Origin: Epiperipatus broadwayi
Taxonomy: Eukaryota; Onychophora; Udeonychophora; Euonychophora; Peripatidae
Assembly: GCA_028023455.1 (NCBI GenBank)
Contig: JAQFVV010006231.1
Location: forward strand, 5,656,036-5,720,035
Reading direction: 5' to 3'
Length of the DNA stretch: 64,000 nucleotides
Of this stretch, positions 50,131-62,272 are shown piece by piece. The stretch's first letter is position 1; the number at the start of each line of letters is the position of its first letter. The position numbers were made by a program, and so were the translations under genes. The notes below the pieces were generated by a model. That model did not search any database. It was not told where the DNA came from and worked only from the letters and a program-made list of their open reading frames with translations.

Positions 50131-52788
50131 TCAATAGGAAAAAAAATATGTTGCCTTTAAAAGTTTTAGGTTTTTTTAAAAATAATAAACCACTATTCTT
50201 ACATAGATGTCTGCAGTATGTGAATTCTAATTTATTGAACCGTAAGATATAAAAATAATAATATAGATTTACATATATCTCATTATTATTGGTTTTATGT
50301 CTGAAGTTTTTCTTCTCGCGTTGAGAAGTGAAGTCATTTTTATTGGTAGGATAGAACTAGCTTTTCTCATGTTATCTGCTGTAAATGAATATGCCCCTCG
50401 ATAATTCTATTATAAACTTTAGTTTTTTCGCATTTAGATATATATTTTTTAAAACGTAGAATGAATATTTATATTGAGGACATTGTGCTTTAAAAAATTT
50501 GGAAATCCTGTAAATTATTAGCAACTATAATTAAAGAAGCTTTTTTTTTTTTTTAAGATTTGTTTAATTCAATCTACTTATCCTCCTCTTCCAAAAATCA
50601 AAATATAAATATAGTTCGGAACTGTTTAATATTTTTTATTATAAAAAATAATATAACCAAAAGAGGGGGGAAGGGGGAAAAATTGACTGATTTGAATTAA
50701 AGGCTTTATTAATAAATAAAGATGTCTCTTCCTTATCCTATATCAAAAATTATTGTTTTAAATATCTCTTCTTGAGCATTCAAATTGTTTTTTTTTTTTA
50801 TTGTCTAAATATAATAATTAAATTAAACATTAATTTTTAAACAAAATTTAAATGAAATATTTTTACTCTCACTTGTGACACAATTAATTGATTCATTTAT
50901 TTCACTTGCCCACACCATCAAAGAGTTTTAAATCATTTATGAAGTTTTAAAATTATTTATTGTGAGATAGAAATCAAACTTCAATTTTGTATTATTGGTT
51001 TTTAAAAATGATTTAATAATTTCTTTAAAAAGATGATGATCATCATCAAGTTGCTGGACTGTTCGCTCTTAACTCCAAAACTGCCCAGCATAGTTTGGTG
51101 CATGGCGAATAACATACTCTGAAATTTAAAATTCACGAATCGAGTCTTATTTTATCACTCCTGGTAATGGAATTTCTTATGAATTCCCAAGCAATGAACA
51201 ACCATATGATCAATTATTTTTATTCCATAAATTTAAAAAATGAGGAAGAAAGATGTAGAATAAAAACAATGAAAACCGTCAGTCAATTGACGAAACAAAT
51301 CCTTGGAGCATAAAATCATGCATGACCTTTTTTAGAGTTAGAGTGCATTATAAATAAACGTTAATGAGTCCACATGTTATTAAAATTTAAAAAAAAGAAG
51401 TACAAAAATGGTGATCTGAATACTATAAGAGATTTGCACTTACAACAGTAAAAGATTGATAATGGGGATACATAGTTACAAGTATACAAAATAAATTATT
51501 TTTTAAAAAGTTTTGCAAAAGTCGATAATGATGGTCTTGGAATAAAGTAGAAATATGAAAATGGTTGTTATCATTATAAACTCTCTATCAATAAAAAAAT
51601 TGTCACAAGAGATTAAATATTATAAACAATGTAAAATAAAGCGAAAATAAAATGAGGGTGCAGAGATTACTGAATCATAGATAGTACAGTGAAGTAGATA
51701 TACTATTTCATGATGCCACCTTTGCATATATCAAATAACAATTTCAAAATGTGAAATGGTGATGGTTAGACTCTACATTTTTTTAAAAACATTTTGAAAT
51801 TATTTGTTTGTAAATGTGGATAGTATGCATGGTCATGATGACTTTATGTGAGGAAACTAAAATGGCATTTGAAAAATAGTAATAATTATATAAAAATTAT
51901 AATAAATTTGAAATCTATAGTAAGATAAAAAAAGAGTAAAATATTGTCACCATATTGTATCAAGAGATATACATCTGAAGACTGTAAGCTATTAGTTTAT
52001 CCTTTCTTTACAATTGAATGATCAGAAAGCATATTGCTCATTTATCTTTAGTCCCGAATCACTCAAAAATAGTCTTAGTTCAATGGTAATATTATTACAG
52101 TTTGATTTCAAAGTTTCAACATTTTTTCACTAATAATTTTGACACTAACTATTTCAGATAAATGCACTAACTATTATTACTAATAATTCTCTCTTGGAGT
52201 TTTTTTTTTTAATATTTGTACATCTACTTTAGATTCTATGATCTGTTTGACTCTAAGAGCTTCAAAAATAGCTTGTTATTAAAGGTTCATATCGTATGAT
52301 TTTTATAGTTTTGTAGTTTTTTATTAAAATTAATCAAATGGATTAGTTGTTTAGGAAACCAAATAACAGGGATTTAATCCAGAAATCTTTAGCTCTAAAG
52401 TCCAAGATAAAAAATAATCAAATGATTCCTGCTTGGAAGGTTATATGATATTAGTGCTAGGCTGAGTTTCAGTCCTGGTAGTTGTAGTTTTATTTCAAAA
52501 CACTAAACAGATTTTAATTTTTTTTAGCCAATTGAAACAAAAACTTTTGACTTATTTACAAATTTAAAGTTGCTTAAAAGTATTTATTCATTAAATTGTT
52601 GAAAGAATCATGTTGTAGATTAATACTGAGTTTAAGTAATGCATTTCCAAAATGAAAAACATTTGGTTTTTATTTAAGAAGCTCTAAGTTATCTTTCAAT
52701 TTAGCTTCATGCTTATTATTAACAGAATGTTAAATATATAAGCACTGCCCTTATATATAAAACCAATGAAATTGCATTTTAAACATTT
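50131..52788. other. AT-rich non-coding DNA
   Basis: No gene. A diverged copy of repeat family D lies at about 51100-51220. Confidence 0.45.
51100..51220 (+). repeat. short dispersed repeat family D, copy 2
   Basis: CATACTCTGAAATTTAAAAT, TCACGAATCGAGTC and ATGGAATTTCTTATGAATTC, then AAGCAATGAACAACCATATG, follow the order seen in copies 1 and 3. Confidence 0.45.
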
Positions 52789-53261
52789 GAGTGAATGTTG
52801 AATGTACACAAAATTTTAAACTTTATTTAAACTTTCTAAATACAAGCAACTTGTTGGTAATAACATACAAATAGACAACACAGGTTAATAATTACACAAT
52901 GTTTTGATTAGTATTATTCTCCACTCTTCTTCAGGTGTTGCTGCCCTAGCACAGTGATAATATTCATTTAGAAGTTGAACTTGCAACTTTAGAGTCTTGA
53001 ATATTGAATTTAAGGCAAATGCTCTAATCAACTGAGCTATTTTGTCTACCTTAAATTTGATATTCAAGAATCTAAAGGTGTGAGTTCAACTTCTAAGTGA
53101 CAGTAACATCTGAAGAAGAATGGAGAACAATACTACTTGAAGCATTGTGTAATTAGTAACCTGTGTTGTCTATTTGTGTGTTATTATCAACAAGTTGTTT
53201 GTACTTGTATTTGGAAAATTTAAATAAAGTTTAAAATTTTCTATACATTCAACATTCACTC
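52789..53261. mobile_element. inverted pair of a tRNA-derived SINE
   Basis: Left arm 52789-53015 (SINE on minus strand) and right arm 53049-53261 (plus strand) are reverse complements for about 210-225 bp, from GAGTGAATGTTGAATG inward. The 33-bp centre plus the left arm read, on the minus strand, as a tRNA head: GGTAGACAAAATAGCTCAGT, then TGATTAGAGC (A box TAGCTCAGTTGATTAGAGC), and AAGTTCAACTTC (B box). This resembles tRNA-Lys-type heads. The right copy lacks the A-box part. Members share the body GAAGAAGAATGGAGAA. The transcript could fold into a long hairpin. Confidence 0.75.
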
Positions 53262-54761
53262 ATAGATAATGAAAATAGTCCAACATATCACATCTAATAA
53301 TATACCATCATCACAAACCTTCAGACAAAAAATGATGCATATTTTGAAAACCAATATGTGATGGTAGAATGTTTATATATAAAAGCATAGAAGCATTATT
53401 TTAAATTGAATGTATAGTGTATATGATATACAAATAGACAAATGTTACCACATACTTTTAAGATCAATTGCAACAAACACACATGGAAATATACTATAAC
53501 ATACTAATCAATAGATATTAAAATCTATACTTGTCAATTAGCAGTAAGCTGAAATCAGTAAATAGATCTATGACTTTGAAGATGTCCTTTGAATAGTAAA
53601 ACTGAATTGCTGCATTGGTTCATCATAAAAAATGAAATTATTTTATCTAATTGGGTGATACAACTATTTTCAGTTTGGCATTTTGGTATACAAATTTGAC
53701 ATGACTTCACAACTAGCTGATCATATTGAGATATTTAGTAATTTTATTTGTCACTCCGTACCACCTGATTTATAGTAAAAAATTTTGCTTTTCAGAAAAC
53801 ATCATTTAAGATATATATATATTTATTTGGAGATGCAAATATGAGTTTATTTTATATTTCATTTATTTTGAAAATTCACTGAGAAATGATAAATCATTCT
53901 ATCTATATGATTTCAAATTTAGTTTAAATAGTATAGCAAGGAAAGATTTTAGTGGCCCATTAAGAAAGCATATAAATGATTGAAATAGATGTTCTAGAAA
54001 TTATTAAATATGAAATTTTCATCATAATAATTGAATGATTACTTATTTAAGAAATCATATGTTTCTTAAGGGCCAGAAGTGATGGTTAGCTTTGCTATTC
54101 ATCATTTTATCAGTGCCCTAAACTGCATAGAGAAATTTAATACTGTATATATGAGGATGTATATATAGCAACCCATGAAAATAACTATATTAACTATGAC
54201 TATTTTAAGTTCTCTTAATAACTGATGAATGCATCTACGGTTATTATAATAATCTTGAGGAACTCCAGCTTTCATCATAAATCTACTTTCAGAGAATTAT
54301 ATGTACAATTCAGAAATGTATGCACGAAATATGCACATTTTACCATAAGAATCAATCAACTAGTTAAGACTTTCTTAATTTATCAATTCGTTCACTCTTT
54401 GTTTGACTCCAAGTAAAAATATGTCTGTAGTTGAAACACACCAATTTATACCCAGAGAAGCAATACATATAGAATGTTAGCTATTGTTTAAATATCTATT
54501 TGTACATTTATTATTTTTGATTCATGAATAACAGACACAGTTTTTTAAATGTATGTTACATTTTATTTATCTGTAATTTAGCTGCATTTTATTTGTTATA
54601 AATACTTTTAACTGTTATAAAATAAAATACTATCAATAATAATAAGCAGTTTGGCTTATGTCTGTCTTTGATGTAGAAAAAAAAGTGTTATTTATTTATT
54701 CTAGAAATAAATAATGCATATGGTTATAAGGATGATGATGGCATGGTATTATTAATTGTCC
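53262..54761. other. AT-rich non-coding DNA
   Basis: No gene or clear repeat. A 63-codon open stretch at 54225-54416 has no recognisable motif. Confidence 0.4.
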
Positions 54762-54890
54762 TGCATGGTTTAATGCAATGATAGAGAAGTAGAATCTGGA
54801 ACTCAAAGTCCATGATTATGGCTCAAGCATATTATTTATCTTGCTCAAATTTCTTATGAATTCATGAGCAATAATATATTCATATTTAAT
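54762..54890 (+). repeat. short dispersed repeat family D, copy 3
   Basis: GAAGTAGAATCTGGAACTCA, AAGTCCATGATTATGGCTCA and TTCTTATGAATTCATGAGCA, the clearest member of the family. Confidence 0.5.
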
Positions 54891-55189
54891 TTGCAAATAT
54901 GATCTATAAACCATCAAATAATTCTCAAGAAGACTAGATGATGCAATGACAGATATGTATTTTCCATGTCTTTTATTCTGAGTTGGATACATTTGAATTT
55001 TTATATTTTTTACGTTTTAACATGTTTATTTTTTTGTTCTAGATAGATGATCCTTAACTCATTCAGCTAAACATCCAACTTTGCTTTCTTAGCTAGAGGA
55101 TAAAACCAGAATGAAAAATGATTCAAATTGTCATCATTTAGTGTTTGGAAATCCTGATGACGAATGTTATCTCCTTCACCATTCTTCTA

Positions 55190-55245
55190 TTTGCTGCAGT
55201 AGTAGAATGGTGTAATCTGGAACTGAAGTTCCATGGATGCGTTGA
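55190..55245 (+). repeat. short dispersed repeat family D, copy 4 (partial)
   Basis: GTAGAATGGTGTAATCTGGA and ACTGAAGTTCCATGGATGCG match the first half of copy 3. Confidence 0.4.
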
Positions 55246-55664
55246 AAATAATTTTGTCTTGCAGTGATTGTTTATTGGTTTTTGTTTTTTGCATCTTTAC
55301 TGTAATGACACATTTTCTTAACAAGAAGCATTGCATTTTAAATTATTTTCTCCTGCATTTTTTTATTATACTGATGTATATTAAATCTGCCAAAAAAGAT
55401 TATTACATTGATTCCTTACTTCTTTCTATAGACTCTCACTGATCTTTGTTTTGATTAAATAAATTTAAAATTATAAATTTACACCTACTTTTATGAATGC
55501 CATTAGGATTCATCCCTTAGTCAGCCATGTCTTCATTTTATGCATTCATTGTGTATTTACCAAGCATTCAATCAGTTATATGGTTACTCTTTCTCTTTCA
55601 GTTTATTTTTGTGCTATTGTTTTCAAAGCTGCATTTTTTTTTGATTGATTCTTTTTAATGATAT
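55246..55664. other. non-coding DNA
   Basis: Nothing recognised before the abrupt 5' end of the RTE copy. Confidence 0.4.
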
Positions 55665-57872
55665 CTTAATTGGATTATATTTTGACTAACAGGAAATACA
55701 TATTTCAAGATTGTAATGTTCTTAATAAATTTAACACAGGAAGTGATCATCGATTAGTAAGGTGTAAGTTACGTGTTAATGTAAAACTAGAGAGACAAAA
55801 ATTATTGAGAAAAACAATATTTACAGTTGATATTCCTAATCTTCAGAAACATTCTAATGAATTTAAATTAGAACTTACAAATAGGTTTCAAGTGTTAGGA
55901 GATTTTGAACATGATTCAGATTTGAATGAAATTAATATGAAAATAACTGATACACTTTTAAAAACTGCAACAAAGATAGCTGGTAGAAAAAAGCAGCAAT
56001 TGACTAATAAAATTTCTACTGAGACTAGAGAATTTATGAAGAAAAGAAGGAATATGAAGATATACAAAAATGATGTATTAAAAAGAATTGAATATCTCGA
56101 ATTTTGTAAAATGGTACGGAAAAGAGTTGAAAATGATATAAGAAAGTATAACTGTGAAATAGCAAGGAAAGCTGTAAAAGAAAATAAAAGTCTCAAGAAT
56201 GTTAAACAACATTTTGGTATTGGTTGAAAATTTATATCTGCAATAAGAAAAAAAGATGGAATTATTACTAAAAAGAGAGATGACATCATGAAATTGGTAG
56301 AAGATTTTTATCAAGAATTATATAGTAATAAAGAACAAGTACCTCCTATATCTATTACATCTTCCGAATTGCCCAGAATTTTAAATGAAGTGAGACATGC
56401 AATTAAATGTATGAAGAAAGGAAAGGCTCCAGGAAATGACGGAATTATAATTGATATATTAAAAGAAGGATGTGAAGAAATAGAAACAATTTTAGCAAAG
56501 TTATATACCAAATGTCTAAATGATAAAGATGTACCGGAAGATTGGAAGAATGCAGTAATAATATTAATATTTAAAAAAGGTGATAAAGAAGATATTAGAA
56601 ATTACAGACCTATCAGCCTTTTATCAGTTTTATATAAAATTTTTACCAAGATAATTACAACTCGTCTACAGAGAACTTTGGATTTCCACCAACCAAGAGA
56701 ACAAGCTGGATTTAAAAGTGGTTTTAGTACAATAGATCTTATCCAGGTATTGAGAGAAGTCATAGAAAGGACAAATGAATATGAGTTGTCATTATGTTTT
56801 GGATTTGTAGATTATGAAAAGGCATTCGATTCTATACACATTTCTTCAGTGATTAAAGCATTGGATCATCAAGGTATAGATCCAGGATATTGTCATATTT
56901 TAAAGAATATTTATAAAAATGCAACAGCAACAATTAGATTACATAATGATACTGGAAAAATCAACATTGAGAAAGGTGTAAGGCAAGGTGACTCCATATC
57001 TCCAAAACTTTTTACAGCAGTGCTGCAAGAAGTATTTTGTGGATTAAAATGGGAAACTAAAGGAATGAAAGTAAATGGAGAGTATTTAAGTCATTTAGAT
57101 TTTGCAGATGATGTAGTTGTTTTTGCAAGTAATGCTTCAGAGCTGCAGGAAATGTTGCAGGAGTTAGCAGATGAAAGTAGAAAAGTAGGACTAAAGATAA
57201 ATGTTAAAAAGACTAAAGTAATGTTTAATCGATTTGCTCAAAATATGAAAATAAAGATTGATTATGAAGAATTAGAAGAAGTTAACAGTTACAAATACCT
57301 AGGTCAGATTATTAATACAGATGGAAACATAATGGAGGAAATTAATCATAGAATTAAACTTGGTTGGAGTGCTTTTGGTAGAAATAACTTGCTACTAAAA
57401 GGAAATATGCCTATGTGTTTGAAAAGAATGGTTTTTAACAAATGTGTTTTACCAGTTCTTACTTATGGATCTGAGACTTGAACACTTAATAGAAGAGCAA
57501 TACAGAGACTTCAGACCACTCAAAGGAGTATGGAGAGATGTATGTTGGGAGTAACACGAAGAGATCAAAAACGCAATGTATGGGTAAGACAACAAACAGG
57601 TGTTACTGACCTTATTGAAAAAATTAAAAGATTGAAATGGAGTTGAGCTGGACATATTGCTAGAAGAAATGATAATAGATGGACAATTGAAATTTTAATC
57701 CAGATTCCAAGAGATTGTAAAAGACCCAGAAAGAGACCACATGTGAGATGGATGGATGAAATAAGAAAATGTGCAGGGGTGTTGTGGAAAAGAGAAGCTA
57801 AAGATCGGAGAAGATGGATTAAACTTGGAGAGATCTTCATCCTGCCGTGGATTGATAATGGTTGATGATGAT
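55665..57872 (+). mobile_element. RTE/BovB-type LINE, 5'-truncated sister copy
   Basis: Same family as 46120-49386 and very similar base for base. It begins abruptly within the endonuclease at TTGGATTATATTTTGACTAA and ends GATAATGGTTGATGATGATA. 5' truncation is the usual outcome of incomplete target-primed reverse transcription. No target-site duplication could be identified by eye. Confidence 0.85.
55670..57857 (+). pseudogene. RTE reverse transcriptase polyprotein, truncated
   Basis: Starts inside the endonuclease (DYILTNRKYIF, GSDHRLVRCK). A TGA near 56225 (GTTATGAAA in the sister copy is GGTTGAAAA here) ends the first part. From 56288 to 57481 a 397-codon frame covers the whole reverse transcriptase: KGKAPGNDGI, NYRPISLLSVLYK, DYEKAFDSI, GVRQGDSISP, LDFADDVVVFASN and KYLGQIINTDG. 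FADD is intact here, unlike the context stop in the longer copy. Trp codons have become TGA at 57479 (SETW) and 57645 (SWAGH). The frame then runs to the end motif W..LGE.FILPWIDNG. The two RTE copies carry different lesions. Confidence 0.9.
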
Positions 57873-59818
57873 AGTTTTAAAATTAAATTTTATTATATAT
57901 ATATTAAACTTATATGTCATATACGGTTTGCTTTTATCCACAATCTCATGAAACCATGGGAAAGATTGAATCCAGATAGAATAGGGATGATAGGATTAAT
58001 GCATTGTTACTTTTATAAAAAATTTGGGAATATATTTAGATTAGTTTTATTTAGTATGAAATATGCTAAACAAAAGTAAAATTTAAGTGGAAAATTATTA
58101 TATGCTGACATGTAATATAGACATATATTAAGTATCCATTAATATACACACATATATTAAGTGTCCATTAATATACACATATATTACATTTTGTATTTAT
58201 ATTTTTAAAAATTATACAAAGTTTGTTTTGCTTTTTATTATGATTATAAAAAATTATTATATTTTGCACCAGCATAATTTTGGAAGAAAAATAAATCAAT
58301 GCATATGTTTAGGTAAATAGTCTTGCCCTGGGCAGTTTAGATACAACAGTAAAGGACTTGAGAGCAAAAGGTTCCTAGATGGATTTTTAGTTGGAAAATG
58401 ACCCAGACTGATCAATTGAATAGAGATATTGAGCTCATCTTGTCACTTGGCTAATACCACTTGTTTTAATCTCTCACTTCTGAATTATTGATCACAAGAA
58501 TTTTTTTAAAGTCTTCAAATTTGCATTCGTTATACATGACAATATAAGACATAACTTTGTTAAGGTGTTAAATATATATTAGAAATTATTAAAGATTGAA
58601 TACTATTAGCTAGAATATCTATTATTCAAACACTTCTGTTACTTAAACAAAATTTCAAAAATGATTTTTAACTTTTTACATTAAGTAAAATAGGTTTGTA
58701 TACACATTTACAAACAAAATTAAAATGGAAAAAAATGTAGTAAATATCTATAAACTGATAATACTAATTGCAACGATCTGCCTGTTTTTTTTTTTTAGCA
58801 GTAATTGTATTTATAGTAAGGAGGGGTGTGTGTGTCAAAATATATTATTGCATTTCAAAAAATACAAATCTTTCGAAAAGGTTTTGAAATCAGGAATTTC
58901 TGATTGATATAGTTTTATTAATTTCAAAATTATGGTTTGTTCTATATTTGAAAAACAATGAATTTATCATTATATGTAAAAACAAGACTGAGTGAATGTG
59001 TTTAAATGTAATTTTGAATTTGGTTTTAGGATTTGTGTGACAATGTCTAAAATTTACCATTTTATTTTTATGTATTATAAAAACATGTTTATATTTAAAA
59101 TTTGCTTCTTTATGTATTTTAAAACTATACACATGTACATTAGATTTACTATACCATTTTACTTTTATATAGCATTGTACTTGTATATATTTGATGCTTA
59201 TTTTAAATAGTCTTCATTGATGATTCATAGAAATAATGTGATAGAAAAATAGAATTGCATTCTAAGAATGAAAACCAAATAAAAGGGGAGAGTGTTATCT
59301 AAAAAGCAAAGTAATATTAAGTTTTGTGATAAATACACTTGTGTAATATTAAATATGCATATGCTTTTGTAGATACATTCATTAATGCATTTATAATTAA
59401 TTATACATATAAAAAACAATTTATACAAATATATTTATTTGCACATTTAATGTCTTATGATATTAAAATACTGGTAGTATTTTTAATGTATCTTTGAATG
59501 TTTGCTTAAATATTAGTTCATAATGTTCTATATATTATTTTTCATGAAAACAAGAGATAACATAGGATGTTTTTTTAAATTTTACTTTATAATAATTTAT
59601 GACAACCATTACCTTACTAAAAACAGGAAAGTTAGTTTATACTTTTAAATTTGTTATTTATATGTACATGTCTCCTTTTTTTTACAGTTTATTTAATATT
59701 AAAGTAGATTATTTTACTTATAATTTAATTTATAATTACAAAATGGTTAATGGTCCCTGTTTGTGATTTTTGTTCTGTTTTGTTTGTCTTGACCCCATTC
59801 CACTATCACGTCTTTCAG
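57873..59818. other. AT-rich non-coding DNA, probably intronic
   Basis: No gene recognised. A 102-codon open stretch at 57771-58079 mixes the RTE tail with unique sequence. The T-rich stretch at 59675-59695 and the pyrimidine-rich tract before 59819 suit an intron 3' end. Confidence 0.4.
58121..58187 (+). repeat. 31-bp tandem duplication, about 2.2 units
   Basis: ACATATATTAAGTATCCATT, AATATACACAC repeated with one change (GTATCC/GTGTCC). Confidence 0.7.
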
Positions 59819-59935
59819 ACAACACCCCTCTGAATGTTGACTCTCTAGATGATAATCCGGAGTTACGAGATGAGAAGATGAGCCCACGCTCTTTGCGAGA
59901 GAAACTTCGCCGCCGACTTTCTCTTATGTCATCAG
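59819..59935 (+). CDS. probable internal exon of an unidentified host gene
   Basis: A 117-bp segment of balanced codon composition within AT-rich DNA. It is preceded by a pyrimidine tract and acceptor (CACGTCTTTCAG|AC) and followed by a consensus donor (ATCAG|GTAAAT). Its length is divisible by three and the phase is the same at both ends, so it could be a cassette exon. It encodes NTPLNVDSLDDNPELRDEK, then MSPRSLREKLRRRLSLMSSG: an acidic part and then a very basic RRRLS stretch that fits a PKA/basophilic kinase site or a regulatory/binding segment. No family was recognised. The GC-rich third positions (CGC, CTC, CCC) against the AT-rich background support real coding sequence. Other exons of the gene are not visible in this window. 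Confidence 0.6.
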
Positions 59936-60639
59936 GTAAATCCCTGTTTAACTGTATATTACTTGTAAGGTTTTATCTATTTTAAACCTCCTGCATGCTG
60001 TGAATGTTGGGTAAGTCTTGATTTCATATGTTCTTTTCCTCGCTTGATTATAACAGTAGTTCTTATAATATTCTTGCACTGTATTCTTTGCCAAATATTT
60101 ACCTCTCCCTCTGTACTAAATTAATAAATCATTTTAAATTTTGCAACTTACTTTGCTATTCAAAATTGCAATATTTTTCTTTCTTAACCCATTTTTCACT
60201 TCCTTTTTAATTTTTAACCAATTTAATTTTTTATATATTTATTGCAATATGTTCAAAATATTTTTATCACATTATTTCCAACTTCCAGAAGTAAATGATA
60301 AAGAAAGTAATAATATCTTTTATTTATATTAAGTAATTTCTTTTTTTCTGATATTTACCATCTTGGTTTGTATACATTGCAGCTTAGGTGATAAAAATTT
60401 CTGAAAGATATTACTCATTTATCAAATAGACAAATAATAAATTTTGCCAAAATGTTGATTACTTAATATGTTGATTAGTTAATATAAATTTTCATATTTA
60501 TATATATTAAATAGTTGTTTTGGAAATATTCTGAGAATTATTACACTTCATAATAAGGTATTTATATGCATATTTTAAAAATTACAAAGGTATTTGAAGC
60601 ATTATTATTAACTGATAGATTCTTTTTGATTCTATTTAA
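59936..60639. other. AT-rich non-coding DNA, probably intronic
   Basis: Begins with the splice donor of the exon above. Chance open stretches (60028-60210, 60141-60332) have no motif. Confidence 0.45.
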
Positions 60640-61424
60640 AAATAATCAATTTAAAGCAAAATTGAAACAAACAACTTATTAAAAATAAAAAAAATTATTT
60701 AATATATCAAACCAGCTTTCATTTCTTAATGGAACATTTTCAAGATGTTTCTTTTTACACAATCGCATGATTGACTATCATACAGCAACTCCACCCAATG
60801 GACATTATTTGCATGACCTTACAATAAATATAATTAGTTAAATACATGTATGTACAGAAAAATGATTAATCTTAATACAATCTTTTCTTTTTCATAATAT
60901 ATATATATATAAAATAATCTTAAATAATAATAATAATCTTTTTCATTTTAAAATTATAACTCTAAAGTTTCCAATAATCGAACAATGCCCATTTCCCCCC
61001 TAATTGTCCTGGACCATTAACCATGTTTACACATTTGTTTAAATTTTCTTGAATATACAAAGTTTTATAACATTTTCTTTTCTTATAATTTTTAACATAC
61101 TTTATTATCTGAACATTTTTTTCACTATTCATTCTATGTCAAGTATCCAAAAAATGTATATATGGCCCTGATCTTATATCCTTTCTGTTAATTGTCCCAT
61201 CATGCTCCTTATATCTTTCAATGGCAATCTTTTCTGTCTGACCTACATATATTATATTGCAAAAGTCACAACTAATTTTATAAACCAATTCTACCCTACT
61301 TTTAATATTATTCATCTTTTTTTAATTATACCTATATTTCCGTAAATCTATTTTAATATCATCAGGTAACTTTTTTTTTTACCAATGTCTTATATAAATG
61401 CTCTGAATATGGAACTGAAAAAAG
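60640..61424 (-). mobile_element. Penelope-like element 3' end, left (inverted) copy
   Basis: The minus strand reads, across worn frames, VELVYKISCDFCNIIYVGQT at about 61300-61235, then ERYKEHDGTINRKDIRSG, YIHFLDT.HRMN.EKNVQII, and KALFDYWKL-like pieces. This is the C-terminal GIY-YIG endonuclease region of Penelope-like retroelements (Y.I.C..C...YVGQT...ER..EH). A 3' UTR follows (GAAACATCTTGAAAATGTTC, then GAAATGAAAGCTGGTTTGAT). No reverse transcriptase part remains. The frame is broken by at least one stop. Confidence 0.75.
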
Positions 61425-61487
61425 ATTTTCAGAAATAAAAAATAATAATGCAAGAGATATGCAAGGCAGGAGTATACAGATCAGAAG

Positions 61488-62272
61488 TAGGTTTCAGTTA
61501 CATATTCAATGCATTTATATAAGGCATTGATAAAAGAAAAGTTACCTGAAATTAAAATATGTTGGAAAAATAGTAAATCTTTATGGAAATGAATGTGTAA
61601 TTAAAAAAAGATGGGTAATATTAAAAATTGGATAGGGTTGGTTTATAAAGTTAGTTGTGACTTTTCCAATATGATATATATAGGTCAGGGAGGAAAGACT
61701 GACATTGAAAGAGGTAAGGAGCATGATAGAGCAATTAACAGAAAGGATATAAAAGGTTAGGGCTATATATACATTTTTGGACACTGGATATAGAATGAAT
61801 TGTGAAAAAAATATTCAGATAATAAAGAATGTTATAAATCACAAAGAAAGAAAATATTGTGAAATTTTGTAGATTCATGAAAATTTAAACAAATGTGTAA
61901 ATGTGGTTAAAGGTCCAGCAGAATTATGGGGAAATGGGTATTGTTAGATTATTGGAAACTTTAGAGTTATAATTTTAAAATAAAAGGAAGGGATTATTAT
62001 TGGGTTTTTTTATATTATTTTGTAAATATATATATAAAGTTTAATTATTTTTATGTACACACACATATATATATTATTAATTATATTTATTGTAATGTAA
62101 ATAATGTTAATTGGGTAGAGTTGCTGTAGGATAGTTGATCATGTGATATGTATAAAAAGAAACATCTTGAAAAGGTTCCATTAAGGAATGAAAGCTGTGT
62201 TGATATATTAAATAATTTTTTTTATTTATAGTGTCTTGTTTGTTTCAATTTTGATTTAAATTATTTTTAATT
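61488..62272 (+). mobile_element. Penelope-like element 3' end, right copy
   Basis: Reverse complement of 60640-61424 at about 85% identity by eye over about 785 bp. Readable pieces are GLVYKVSCDFSNMIYIGQGG (about 61638), IERGKEHDRAINRKDIKG and LLDYWKL. It is more decayed than the left copy: Cys to Ser in the C..C pair, and several stops. The 3' UTR has GAAACATCTTGAAAAGGTTC, then CATTAAGGAATGAAAGCTGT. The two arms are separated by only about 63 bp. Confidence 0.75.

Noticed and set aside
52885-53067. Minus-strand 60-codon frame
   Set aside because: It lies entirely within the tRNA-derived SINE pair.
58890-59428. Open frames on both strands in very AT-rich DNA
   Set aside because: F/I/Y/K-rich chance translations without motifs or codon bias.
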